Shown: positions 33,674 to 44,017 of the stretch, one piece after another
Position numbering within the stretch: the stretch's first letter is position 1
How the letters are laid out: each line of letters begins with the position of its first letter
NCBI GenBank assembly: GCA_033807775.1
Contig: CM066313.1
Location: forward strand, 85,871,484-85,935,483
DNA from: Saussurea involucrata
Taxonomy: Eukaryota > Streptophyta > Magnoliopsida > Asterales > Asteraceae
DNA length: 64,000 nt
Direction: 5' to 3'
The notes under the pieces: generated by a model
Seen by the model: only the letters and a program-made list of their open reading frames with translations
Database searches by the model: none
What the model was told of the DNA's origin: nothing
Program-made: the position numbers and the translations under genes

Positions 33674-33885
33674 GAGTAAAGTTCACTTTTGGTCCTTAAA
33701 GTATGTCAATTTCAACGGATTTCGTCCTTAAAGTTAATTTTTTTTAAAAAGACCCTGACCTATCATACTTTCTCTCGCTTTTGGTCCAAAGGACTCACAC
33801 CGTTTAAATGTTGTCGTTAGTACCCACACACGTGCATCTCACGTGAGGGTATTTTTGTCAATTCACATTTGACATCGTTTCCCTC
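33674..33885. repeat. MULE left terminal inverted repeat
   Basis: Pairs with 38655-38867 from the terminal GAGTAAAG to 'gtcaattcacattt'. It probably contains the promoter of the transposase gene, since that gene starts about 150 bp inside. Confidence 0.9.
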
Positions 33886-34031
33886 CATATATGGATATGT
33901 CTGAAACAAACACTCAAGTGTTTTTCTCAATCCTCTCACCTTCAAAACCTTCCAAACCCATACGAACCCAGAGTACTAACGGTGCATTGATTCTTGAATC
34001 TTCGTTCCATTTATTCTTGAATCTTCGTTCC

Positions 34032-37000
34032 ATGGCTACTGCAATGTGGACGATTAGAGCACGATTTGAAGACTTGGTTCCATTAGAAATATACGGTGTG
34101 TATTACACAGACCAACAATGGTTTGATTTTTGATTTGTAAGTTTTATTTCACCCCACAATGGTTGATCTTTTCTTTTTAATCTTTTGTTTTAATGTGTCA
34201 CAGCTGATTACCCAGAATACTTTTCGTTCAAGGTTCATCATGGAGGGGTTTTCACTAGGAATAGTCCAGGGAGACAATACTTGAATGGCAAAGAAACATT
34301 CATCGACTTGGTAGACCCTGATGAGTTGTCAATACATCAAGTGAATGATATGATGCAACAACTAGGTTACCCAGGTACTCACATGATGTTTTACCATTTT
34401 CTCATACCAGGCAGTGACCTAGACTTTGGGTTACATGCCTTTGGTAGTGATCAAGATGTCATTGAGATGCTTAAATATGTTCCACAATGTCAAATTCTCA
34501 GTGTATATGTTGAACATGGGATAACCAACTTGAAAACCTATTTTTTTTCCCCTGGAGGTAACAAAGTTGTCATTGAGGAACTACCTGATCAACATTCACC
34601 ACCTAACAATAAAAAAGTTGTCATTGAGGAACCTAAATGTAGGAAAAGACCGTGTTTAGAATGGCATGATAAACAAGATGGGGATAGGGTTGATAAAGGA
34701 AATTTTGGGGTAAATGAAAGAAATCATGTTGTAAATAATGAAAATATTTGCATGGCAACTGGATTTGATGGGGATAAGGTTGATAAAGTAAATTTTGGGG
34801 TAAATAATGAAAATATTTGCATGACAAATGATTTTGATGGGGATAAGGTTGATAAAGTAAATTCTGGGATAAGGGTAGATGATAAAGGTAAGGATGCAGA
34901 AGGGGTGGGTGAATCAATGCCAGAAGAAGATTTTCTTATAGATTTCTCAGTCCTTAATGAGTTTGAACCATTCTTTGGAGAGGGTTCTAGTGCTTTTGGG
35001 GTAAGAGATGGGGAAGGTAAACAAGTGGATGAAGAGGTGGTTGAGAAGTCTGATGATGATGAGTTCAATAGTGAAGATGATGACTATGATTTTACCATGG
35101 AGGATGATGACTTTGACTACATGGCTGAAGTAGACATGACTCAGTTTAATGAAAATGTGGATTGGGAAGCTGAGTGGGTGGGTAATGAGACACATGAGAA
35201 TGAGGATGAAGTACATGTAGGTTCCCAGGAAGCAATAGACTTTGAGGAGTTTGAGAGTGGTTCCAGTGGTGAGTTTGAAATAGGAAGGAAGAGGGAGTTG
35301 AGGAAGTTGAGAAAGAGTCAAAAACAACAGCCACAAAACAACCCTGATGTTAGCTTTTATCCTGGCCAAGCTTTTGCCACAAAGGAGGAAGTAAAGAATA
35401 GAATCACCATGTATTCCTTGCATCACAGAAGGGACATAAGGCTGAAAAAAATGATAAACTGAGGTTGAGGGCCATATGTAAGGGACAAACACCTGCATTT
35501 AAGAGTGAGGTTGGAGGGTCCACTAAAGAGGAGGAAAGTGGAGCACACTGTCCGTGGCTTTTGCATGTTTCAACCACAAATACTGAGTCAACTTGGGTAG
35601 TAAGGACATTTGTTGGGACCCACACTTGTCTGAACGCATGGAGGGTTAAATTGTGCACATCAACAGTTTTATCAAGACAGATTCTTGATGAACTTCATTC
35701 AAAGACAGACCTACCTTTGAAGACCATTCAAGAACAGTTGCAGAAGAAGTTCCAACTTAGGGTTTCACCACAGCAGGTTTTTAGGGCTAAGACGATGGCA
35801 ACAAAGAAGATGAGGGGAGACTATGCAGAACAGTATGCTACTCTTAGAGACTATATCCTAGAGCTGCAAAGAGCAAATCCTGACACCACTGTCAAGCTAG
35901 AGATGGAATCTGAACCAAACCCAGACACACCCACAAGGGTGTTCAAAAGGGTGTACATTTGTTTGGGAGCCTTAAAGAATGGTTTTAAATCAATGGGGAG
36001 GGATCTATTAGGCCTTGATGGATGCTTTATGAAAGGGCCATTTCCTGGACAATTGCTAACTGCTGTGGGTGTGGATCCAAACAATGGAATATATCCATTG
36101 GCTTATGCCATTGTTGAGGCTGAATCAACAAGCTCATGGTCATGGTTCTTGGAATGCTTAGGAGATGACCTTGATTTGGCTCCAAATTCCAACTTCACAT
36201 TTATTACTGACAGGCAAAAGGTATGTCATTAATATTCACTTGTTTTTAATTTATTTATTTATTGTTTTTCCATCAGCTGAGCATAGGTTTTGTGTTAGGC
36301 ATATTCTTGATAATATGAAGTTAAATTGGAAGGGAAAAGCATATAAGGATTTTCTTTGGAAATGTGCAATTGCTACCACAGTGCCACAGTTTAACAGGGA
36401 AATGGAAGCATTGCAACAGTTCAATGATGCAACTTTTAAGTGGTTGAAATTAATCCCACCCCACCACTGGTCAAGATCCCATTTCACAGGTAACTATTTT
36501 GTAGCTAATTTGGAAATGTACAATTGCTACCACAATTTTGTAATCATTTTGTAATTTCTTAAACAGGAAGGGCCACATGTGATGTCCTACTTAACAACAT
36601 GTGTGAAGTCTTTAACAGACAACTAGTAGGTGGAAGAGACAAGCCAATCATAACTGCTTTGGAGTTTTGTCGGGAGTATTTGATGAAAAGATTGGTGATA
36701 GTGCAAAAGACCATTGACAAGTGTGAAGGTAGGCTTTTGACACCAACTGCTACAAAACTGTTGGACAAAATCAAGGAGGAAGCATGTCAATATGTGGTAC
36801 TCTGGAATGGTGAACATTACTATCAGGTAAACTTAATTAATTGTGGTAAAGTTAATTAGTTTTGGTCATTATGTGGTACTTTGTTGGGACCTACATTTTG
36901 TAATTGGTTTTTTTTGCATACTCAGGTAAGTGGTCCATGGGCAGACCAATGTTGTGTTGATTTGGAAAATAAAGTTTGTTCATGTAGAAGATGGGAGATC

Positions 37001-37372
37001 AGTGGCATTCCCTGCAAACATGCTGTAGCTGCAATCTGGTATAGTTCTGTGAATGGAGGTGGTGCTGATTTACCAGAATCTTGGGTGCACAAGTTCTATA
37101 AGGTTGATACTTGGAAGAAGATGTATGAATTCAAGATTAAGCCACTGAATGGAAGGGCAATGTGGCCAAAATCAGCTTGTCCTATTAAGATTCTTCCACC
37201 AATGCATCATAAGCAAACTGGAAGACCCAAGAAGAGCAGAAAGAAGAGTGCTGATGAACTCAGTCAACCATTGGTGAAAGGTTTTAAGTTACAAAAGATA
37301 GGGAAAATAGTTAGTTGCCGTAGATGCAAGCAGGTTGGACACAATGCTAGGACATGCAAGAGACAGGGATAG
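34032..37372 (+). pseudogene. MuDR-type MULE transposase (MURA-like), disrupted
   Basis: In order: a short first exon with ATG 34032; a PB1-like N-terminal domain (34203-34520: FSFKVHHGGVF, DLVDPDELSIHQ); an acidic linker with an internal duplication; a Mutator DNA-binding region (35345-35660); the transposase core (FMKGPFPGQLLTAVGVD, first Asp in LGLDGCF; FITDRQK); a SWIM zinc finger CSCRRWEISGIPCKHA (about 36975-37025); and a C-terminal knuckle CRRCKQVGHNARTC. Introns 36490-36566 and 36827-36925 are clean. Two lesions: a frame change at an A7 run (35445-35451), and a deletion at 36221-36276 that removes the end of an intron and the start of the next exon, so splicing at ccatcag leaves the wrong frame. 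MURA cuts and joins the element ends; this copy should be inactive. Confidence 0.9.
34690..34870 (+). repeat. In-frame duplication in transposase linker
   Basis: A unit of about 85 bp encoding VNNENICM...DFDGDKVDKVN occurs twice, with a partial third copy upstream. In frame. Confidence 0.8.
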
Positions 37373-37469
37373 GGAAGACAAGTGTGTGTTATGGGTTTTA
37401 AACTGATCATTTTGGTTGACAATCTTTTGTGTTCAAATATGTAATGCTTTTGGTAACTTGTAAGTTAAT

Positions 37470-37620
37470 TATGTATATAATCCTTTGGTTGAATGTATAT
37501 AATCCTTTGGTTGAATGTATATAATCATTTTGGTTCAATGTATATAATCCTTTGGTTGACAATATATATTCTTTTTGGTTCAATGTATATAATCATTTTG
37601 GTTGAATGTATATAATCCTT
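37470..37620. repeat. Tandem repeat, ~20-bp TATAATCCTTTGGTTGAATG
   Basis: About seven imperfect direct copies downstream of the transposase stop, in the 3' flank between the two convergent genes. Confidence 0.8.
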
Positions 37621-37624
37621 TTCA

Positions 37625-37969
37625 CACGTACTAACCTTGACAAGCAGTACTAACCTTGCTTCAGCAGTACTAACCTTGACAAGCAGTACTAACCTTGCTT
37701 CAGCAGTACTAACCATGACAAGCAGTACTAACCTTGCTTCAGCAGTACTAACCATGACAAGCAGTACTAACTGTTTTCGTTATGCATCAGCAGTACTAAC
37801 CATGACAAGCAGTACTAACTGTTTTCGTTATGCATCAGCAGTACTAACCAAGTTCCAGCAGCATTAACTTTGTCTTGCAGTATTAAGTTTGTTCCAGCAG
37901 CATTAACCGACAGTAGTAATGTTGCTCTGGCAGTACTATCCATACTTAGCAAATCTTCAGTTCCCAACA
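37625..37969 (+). mobile_element. Copia LTR fragment inside the MULE
   Basis: GCAGTACTAACC repeats followed by 'cttagcaaatcttcag' and the terminal TTCCCAACA match the 3' end of the LTRs at 47873-48677 and 58154-58920. The 5' part of the LTR is missing. It explains why the AGCAGTAnTAAC motif appears in a DNA transposon. Confidence 0.75.
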
Positions 37970-38183
37970 GAAGTAATCAGCATATTGATCAGAAGTTTAA
38001 ATTGGTTCAAGCAACACATCAATTGATCATAAGTAATCCACATTCATTACTAACCAAAAACATTACACTGACCATAACATGAACAACTAACAAATTGTTG
38101 CACCTAACATTAACCTAACTAAAACCTATCATTAACCTAACTAAAACATTGTGCAGAGCACCTTAATGAACATCTAATTCACC

Positions 38184-38544
38184 TTAACTCAAAAATCCAT
38201 AAATGAAGTACATTACAATGGACACCAAAGTAATAACCAAAATCTTCTTCACCCTCTGAGCTTCTTGAACAACTACTGCAGAAGCTTCCTCATCCATCCT
38301 TTTAGATCTCAATAAACCAAAAATTACTTCACTGCAACGACCACACACAGGTCCATCTAACCAACAAATAAAGCCACAACTTTTTTCCTGTTGTAGGCAA
38401 ATGAAGATTAGGTAAAAAACAAAAAATTTAAACTGAACATTACCAACTTACCTCTCTTGAACAACAATAAAATCGACGCCCTGGATTTGAAGTGGTCCAA
38501 GAGGTTCTGATTGTTGACTGAAATCCACATCTGCATATCACCAT
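38184..38544 (-). CDS. Small GRF-type zinc finger protein with C-terminal membrane segment
   Basis: Exon 1 38452-38544 (ATG at 38544), intron 38388-38451 (GTAAGT...ACAACAG, 64 bp), exon 2 38184-38387, phase 0; 98 residues. Residues 4-43 form a GRF zinc finger: CRCGFQSTIRTSWT, then NPGRRFYCC, then CGFICWLD, the C-x-C...C...C layout of the family. A basic, alpha-helical stretch follows, and a hydrophobic segment near the C-terminus (KILVITLVSIVMYFIYGF) looks like one membrane span. GRF fingers bind DNA in topoisomerase III and NEIL3-like proteins; small plant proteins with GRF plus a tail are of unknown role. It lies inside the MULE, convergent with the transposase and next to the right terminal repeat, so it is the element's second gene. 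The frame and splice sites are intact. The function is not known to me. Confidence 0.85.
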
Positions 38545-38654
38545 TGATGCGTGATCAAATGTTGAAGAAGAAGGTAACAGGGTTCGGGGGTGGGGAGTGC
38601 GAGAAAGAGAGAGAAGGTAAAGATAGAGAGAGAGGGGTTGAACCGTTGAAGAAC

Positions 38655-38867
38655 GATCTTGGTTTTAAATAAATGTGAATTGACAAAAATACCCTCACGT
38701 GAGATGCACGTGTGTGGGTACTAACGGCAACATTTAAACGGTGTGAGTCCTTTGGACCAAAAGCGAGAGAAAGTATGATAGGTCAGGGTCTTTTTAAAAA
38801 AAATGAACTTTAAGGACAAAATCCGTTGAAATTGACATACTTTAAGGACCAAAAGTGAACTTTACTC
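38655..38867. repeat. MULE right terminal inverted repeat
   Basis: Inverse of 33674-33885. A GA-rich leader (38590-38640) between it and the GRF gene suggests the GRF promoter lies in or beside this repeat. Confidence 0.9.
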
Positions 38868-38876
38868 TTGATTTTA

Positions 38877-39657
38877 TAAAAAACATCTCTATATGGATAA
38901 AAAAAGGTTGGACCTACCAGAGTAGAAGTCGTCATTCTATAGTAAAACGTAGGGAATCCGTTCATATAATGCCGGATTCTAGGTGACTTGGTGAATTCTG
39001 AGTGGGAGTAGACACTTTTGTAAAAAACTTTGGAGATTTGATCTCTCTCTTCTGTCAAACCAAAAATAGGCCTTTTCTCTATTGTAAAATGGAGGAGGGC
39101 CTGCGAAAGAGAATAACTCTCAGTACTTTTTTATAGTCAAATGGTACCATCGTTTGAAAAGAATTCTGAATCCACCACTGTCCATGTTTTCTCTTATAAT
39201 AGAGCTTTAGTAATTAACAAGTCATGGTCTTTTTCTTTGTCATATTTTTTTCCAGGAAAGAGATGGATTGTTATCTATTTATTGTTAGACAACTACTTGT
39301 TGGTGCGCATACATACGTATCAATATAATATGTATACATATTCGGTGAATGTGACGATGGTGTCGTCTCACGGGGCCTCCAACAGCCGTCGATTTATTAT
39401 TTTTTAGCTTAAAAAAATTAGTATATAAATTATTTAATACAAAGCTGTTACTATAAAGTATTACATATATTTTTAGATTGCTTCTATACAAAAAAGTATA
39501 TTTTCAACTAGAAAATTTTAATCAAATATTTTAAATATAAAAAAGGAATAAAGTATGAACAGTTTGTTCTTACTAAAAATGAAGCTATCGATCAACTTAC
39601 CATAAAATAGACGTCAGTTTAATAAAAAGTATAATAAAATATTAAAGAGACACGTTA
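38877..39657. other. Intergenic; block similar to WRKY upstream region
   Basis: No gene supported. 39190-39310 (tagtaattaacaagtcatgg, then ttattgttagacaactactt and a catacgtat end) matches 63855-64000, the upstream region of the WRKY gene. 39410-39650 is AT-rich. Confidence 0.5.
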
Positions 39658-39965
39658 AGGCATTGATTGGCAAAAAAAACTAGCTTATAAGCTATCTTAT
39701 TTTTGGAGTACATGTTTGGATGAACATAAGCTAGCTTTTTGAAAAGCTAATTGGAGTAGCTTATGAGTAGCTTTTTGTAAATATTCTAATTATGTCCTCA
39801 TTAATATTAATTACTATTTATTAAACTATTTTTTAATATGCCCTTTTTGGTCATTAAAATGTTTATAAGCTACTTTTTGTCAAACATGACTAAAGCTAGC
39901 TTATCAGCTACCAGCTAACTTATAAGTTATAAGCTAGCTTATCAGCTAGTTTGCCAAACATAGCC
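39658..39965. mobile_element. MITE, AGCTTATAAGCTAGC family, copy 2
   Basis: Ends AGGCATTGATTGGC and GCCAAACATAGCC, flanked by TTA on both sides (39655-39657, 39966-39968). Shared with 2221-2501. A long foldback of AGCTTATAAGCTA motifs sits near both ends. Confidence 0.8.
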
Positions 39966-40242
39966 TTAGTTTTTCCGCACAGTGCCTCTAAAATATCAGG
40001 ACGGGCCGTGAATCTATGTACCGATATAATCATGATTACCGACTAATTTTTTGTGACATTATTTAACAAATGAGTATTAAATATACATGTTTTGTAGTGT
40101 GAACTTCATTTAAATAAATGGGCATATAGAAGTAGAACATTAATTATCTTGGAAGAAGTTTGCACCTAATTACATAAAATAGACTACAATGGTATGACAT
40201 CAAGTGCAATGACAACATAAGTTCACCAACATATTTTAATTA

Positions 40243-40570
40243 AGAGTAAATTACATTTTTAGTCCTTGTGGTATGTCAAAAATTTCTATTTTTGTTCTTA
40301 TGGTTTTGAAATTACAATTTTCATCCTTATGGTTTATAATTCATCACTTTTTTGTCCTTGTGATTTAAGTGTTATTGCTATTTTCATCCCTATGGTTTAC
40401 AGTTCATTTCTATTTTAGTCCTTCATACTTAAAAGAAGTATTTTGGCCTCATGGACGAAAATAGAAATGAAATACAAACCATAGGGACGAAAACCAAAAT
40501 TTCTAAACCATAGGGATGAAATCCACAATTTATATAGCAAACCACGGGGACGAAAAACGCAATTTACTCT
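40243..40570. mobile_element. MITE, TTTTTAGTCC family, with flanking duplication
   Basis: Ends AGAGTAAATTACATTTTTAG and its inverse (gcaatttactct), flanked by TTAATTA on both sides (40236-40242, 40571-40577). Same family as 15088-15390. Confidence 0.8.
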
Positions 40571-40724
40571 TTAATTAATCATTCCCATTAGGCAACAAAA
40601 GATATGGATTAGAAGTATGCATAGTGGATACATAAATTTTAGGGTTTTAATCGAAAAAGTTTTAATAAATCAAAGGTGCATATATACGTATATAAATATT
40701 ATAATATCACTAACGTTAACGTAA

Positions 40725-41279
40725 ACTACACAAACCATAAAATATATCGAACCATCAAATAAGTAATAACTAAGAAAATATATTTTTGTTAAATATTAAG
40801 GGTCTGGTTGGCAGTTGCTGAACGGTTTGGTGCAGAATGATTAAGTGGTCAGAATCATTAAGAGACTCTTAATTATGATATAGTTCAAAATGAACTATGG
40901 TTCTTCGGTAACTGTTGAGAATGAAATAGGGTCATGAATGTTAAGGGAGGGCCAAGATACAAAACCATTCAGAGGGTTTTAGAACCATTAAGAGTCAGAT
41001 TTTTTTTTTGTCAAACAAGATTTATCTCTTAGCGATTCAGAGGATGGCTCTCAACGGAACTATTAAGAGGTAAACAAACAACCCCTAGATACAAAATACT
41101 TTAAAAATCAATATCTTATATTGAAGGTATATGGAGGTTTAAACTATACACACCATAAATATATCGAACCATCAAATAAGTAATAATTAAAAAAATATTT
41201 TTTGTTAAATACTAATTATAAGTAAAAGATACGTAAAAATAATCAATATCTTAGATTGAAGGTATACGAAGGTTTAAAC
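40725..41279. repeat. Two-unit tandem duplication interrupted by a MITE
   Basis: The sentence 'ccataaaatatatcgaacc', 'atcaaataagtaataa', ..., 'caatatcttatattgaagg', 'ggtttaaac' occurs twice (40725-41140 and 41140-41279). Only the first unit holds the MITE at 40800-41086, and only the second is followed by the hAT derivative at 41280. Confidence 0.75.
40800..41086. mobile_element. MITE of the Aurora intron-2 family
   Basis: Begins AGGGTCTGGTTGGCAGTTGC and ends GGTAAACAAACAACCCC. The interior matches 12555-12828, including 'gaatgattaagtgg' and 'ttttagaaccattaagag'. Confidence 0.75.
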
Positions 41280-41736
41280 CATGGGCGGACCCAAGTGGTG
41301 GTTACGGTGGCACGTGTCACTGTATTATTTCTCCGACGAAAGGTAAAAAAATTTAGGTACGTGAAAGGTGCAATCGTATCGTTTTGGAATGTGCTACCGT
41401 ATTATTTTGGAAACTTCAAGAAGGTGCAACCTTACCTCGTAATCAACCAAAAAAATCTTGGAATCAACCAAAAAATCAAAAAAAAAACTCTTGAAATCAA
41501 TAAAAAAAAGAGAAAAAAATTCCTTGAAATCGATAAAGAAACTTAAAAATATCTCGAAATCAAGCAAAAACTTTAAAAAAACCCTTAAAAATGTTGAATT
41601 AGGCTAAAAACACATCAGACAATATTGAACGCCGTTAAAAAGACGAAAACACGTCAATAAAAACCATGTTTTTTGTAATTATTTTTGTCTATATTATATG
41701 ATGTCGCCGTATAAAAAATTTATGGGTCCGCCCCTG
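41280..41736. mobile_element. Non-autonomous hAT element, 457 bp
   Basis: Ends CATGGGCGGACCCA and TGGGTCCGCCCCTG with a perfect 8-bp duplication GTTTAAAC (41272-41279, 41737-41744). The interior (41445-41590) has degenerate 25-30 bp repeats of CTTGGAATCAACCAAAAA. Confidence 0.88.
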
Positions 41737-41744
41737 GTTTAAAC

Positions 41745-42380
41745 TCATCAATTTTGTCATCTTTTACTAACATTGTAAGAAGCAAGTAGTTTTAAGATAC
41801 AATTAGATACATAATTATAAATGTATAACCTTTAAAGATTGACAAAGAAAAGTTGTATCATTGTTTGTTTTTAGTGGTAGCATCCAATCAAATGAAACGT
41901 TTTGAAGTATTTAAATAATTGTATATAAGAAGTACATTGTTGATTCATAAGCTTGAAAGGTTTATCATATTTGTTTTAAATTGAATTATTGACTGCATAT
42001 AAACAATGGAATTGTAAAGAAAATGCAAGTTTTTTTTTTCTTAAAAAAGAGTCGTTTTCTATATTTAACAACTCGTTATACGTTTTCTAGAGAAAAAATA
42101 TCGTGTCGTCATGAACTATACTACTTTGTTGATATATATCGTCAATGGCTTCATATATATATATATATATATAACACCCGTTAATTGTGAGTGTTTTGAC
42201 ATGGGTTTCTTCTTGAACCTCATTTGTAAGAGATTGCGGAAACGAGTACTTATTTATTTACCATGCATTTAGTATATCTTTTTTATTCCCTTAAGTTTGG
42301 CCGCTTGTATGTACTTGCATGTCTTCCATCATTTGGATAACTTTTTGACCTGCACATCATAAGACTCAGAAAGAATAATA

Positions 42381-42437
<57 letters not shown>

Positions 42438-43054
42438 AGCTTCTTAAGCACATTTATATGATATATTGCCAAGCAAATTAAGTAATGAATTTTACATTAC
42501 ATCATGCATCAATTACCTTTGAAGGAATTCACTTTGACCCTAGCTAATCTCACATAGATAATATATGCTCTCCATACACATTTGGGTCATAGGTTAACTC
42601 TAAGTACAATAGTATATAAATTAGAAATAAAATGACAAAAATATGTATTTTTGAAATGGGATAGGGGGGGAGGACGGATTTTAATTTGCCGGAGGGGTTG
42701 TCGGTTGGTCATCGCCGGCAGCAGGGACGAATGCCGGCAGCGGCAACGGGGGTGGGGGTGTTGTGGGAGAATCGATAGGGGCGAAGGGTTTTGTGTCTTT
42801 TGTTTGCTACGTGACGTAAGTGAAATCGCGTTTTTTCCAGCGGATAATTCTACCGGAAATATTTTTTATTTTAAAAATCCGGCTTTTATTTGAAAATTTT
42901 AAATTTCTGGGCTTCTGGCAGACATATCCGCCGGTAATCTACACCAATCAGCTGGAAACGTGATTATTATTATTAATATTAATATCATTACTGTTATAAT
43001 TATTATCATTATACTCATTATTATTATTATACCGTTAAAGCCCAATAAGACTTA
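41745..43054. other. AT-rich intergenic with (TA)n; no gene
   Basis: 42378-42434 is a (TA)n tract of about 57 bp, with a smaller one at 42157-42172. 42645-42820 is a GC-rich island (gccggcagc, gggggtgggggtg) with an 80-codon frame of low complexity that I do not accept as a gene. 43034-43054 is the left stump of the tandem repeat continued at 45123. Confidence 0.4.
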
Positions 43055-44012
43055 CGGCCTGTTTGTTTTTGGCTTAATGAGCTTAATGACATGTATGACT
43101 TATTCGGTAGCCATACAGGGTGTTTGGTAGTGGCTTAGCGAAAAAAGAAGTGACTTAGCGATTAAATTGTAAGGAGATCCCTTTATGTGGCCAGGCATGA
43201 TTATTCCAATTTTACCCCCCACTCTTTTCATCTAGCGCCTCCCACCAAGAAATTCTCCCTGCACATCCTTCTTGCAGCCGCCACTTCTTCCGGCCGGCGA
43301 TTTCACCGGCGATTCCACCGGCGCTTCCAGCCTGCGTTTCCACGTTCTTCTCCAGCCAAGAAACCCCATCTTCTTCCACATCGTTCCACCTGCTTACCTC
43401 TTGATGAATTGGTGGTTTTCTGTTTCTTTTCATCTTGTCCATTTATTATGTTCTCTGAACTATCCCCGGATGCATCACCATTCCACAATAACAAAATCAT
43501 TTTTTTTCTTTTCCATTGATTGTTGGGTTATAAACTAGAAAGCAAAAAACACACACACACAGAGTAAGATCTGTGAAAAAGGAAGAACCCCCAATTCCAC
43601 AGTTAAATCAAGGAATTATAATGTTTGAAAAAAGTGTGGTTTGACCAAAAAATGAGATTAACAGCTTGCAAGAGTAGTGAAAGAAATTAATAATCTTGAT
43701 TTGGAAGGTTTACAGTAGAGAAAGAAATGGGAGGTTATGAAGAAGATGAAGGGCAAATCATCACATGAAAATTGCAGTTTGTGTTTGTGTTTAAGGAGGA
43801 TTGAATGTCAGGATGTTTTCAATTTCTTCATTTGTTTACGGGTTTAATGAAAAATAGTCATTTCTGAGGGTAAAATAGTCATTTCTGACGTTCAGCTCGT
43901 TTGTTCAGCACGACAAACAAACAGCAAGATATCAGAATCCAGACAGACATACAAATCCAGACAGACATCTATATCCACACAGGACTTAATGAAAAACCAA
44001 CCAAACAGCCCC
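43055..44012. mobile_element. PIF/Harbinger-like non-autonomous element, 958 bp
   Basis: Left CGGCCTGTTTGTTTTTGG and right CCAACCAAACAGCCCC are inverted, flanked by TTA (43052-43054, 44013-44015). The GC-rich interior at 43230-43420 has open frames on both strands, without a recognised domain. Possibly a captured host fragment (CCGGCGATTTCACCGGCG). Confidence 0.65.
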
Positions 44013-44017
44013 TTAAT

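Larger units (their letters stand above)
33674..38867. mobile_element. Mutator-like element (MULE), complete, two genes
   Basis: Starts GAGTAAAGTTCACTTTTGG and ends in its inverse. The inverted repeats extend about 210 bp (33674-33885 and 38655-38867) with few mismatches. A perfect 9-bp duplication TTGATTTTA flanks it (33665-33673, 38868-38876), as expected for MULEs. Inside are a MURA-like transposase gene (plus, broken) and, convergent to it, a two-exon GRF zinc finger gene (minus, intact). The space between holds a 20-bp tandem repeat and a Copia LTR fragment. Both genes read inward from their terminal repeat, the classic two-gene Mutator layout. Confidence 0.95.

Noticed and set aside
43187..43519. 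110-codon frame in the PIF-like element
   Set aside because: Low-complexity start, overlapped by an equally long antisense frame; no domain.
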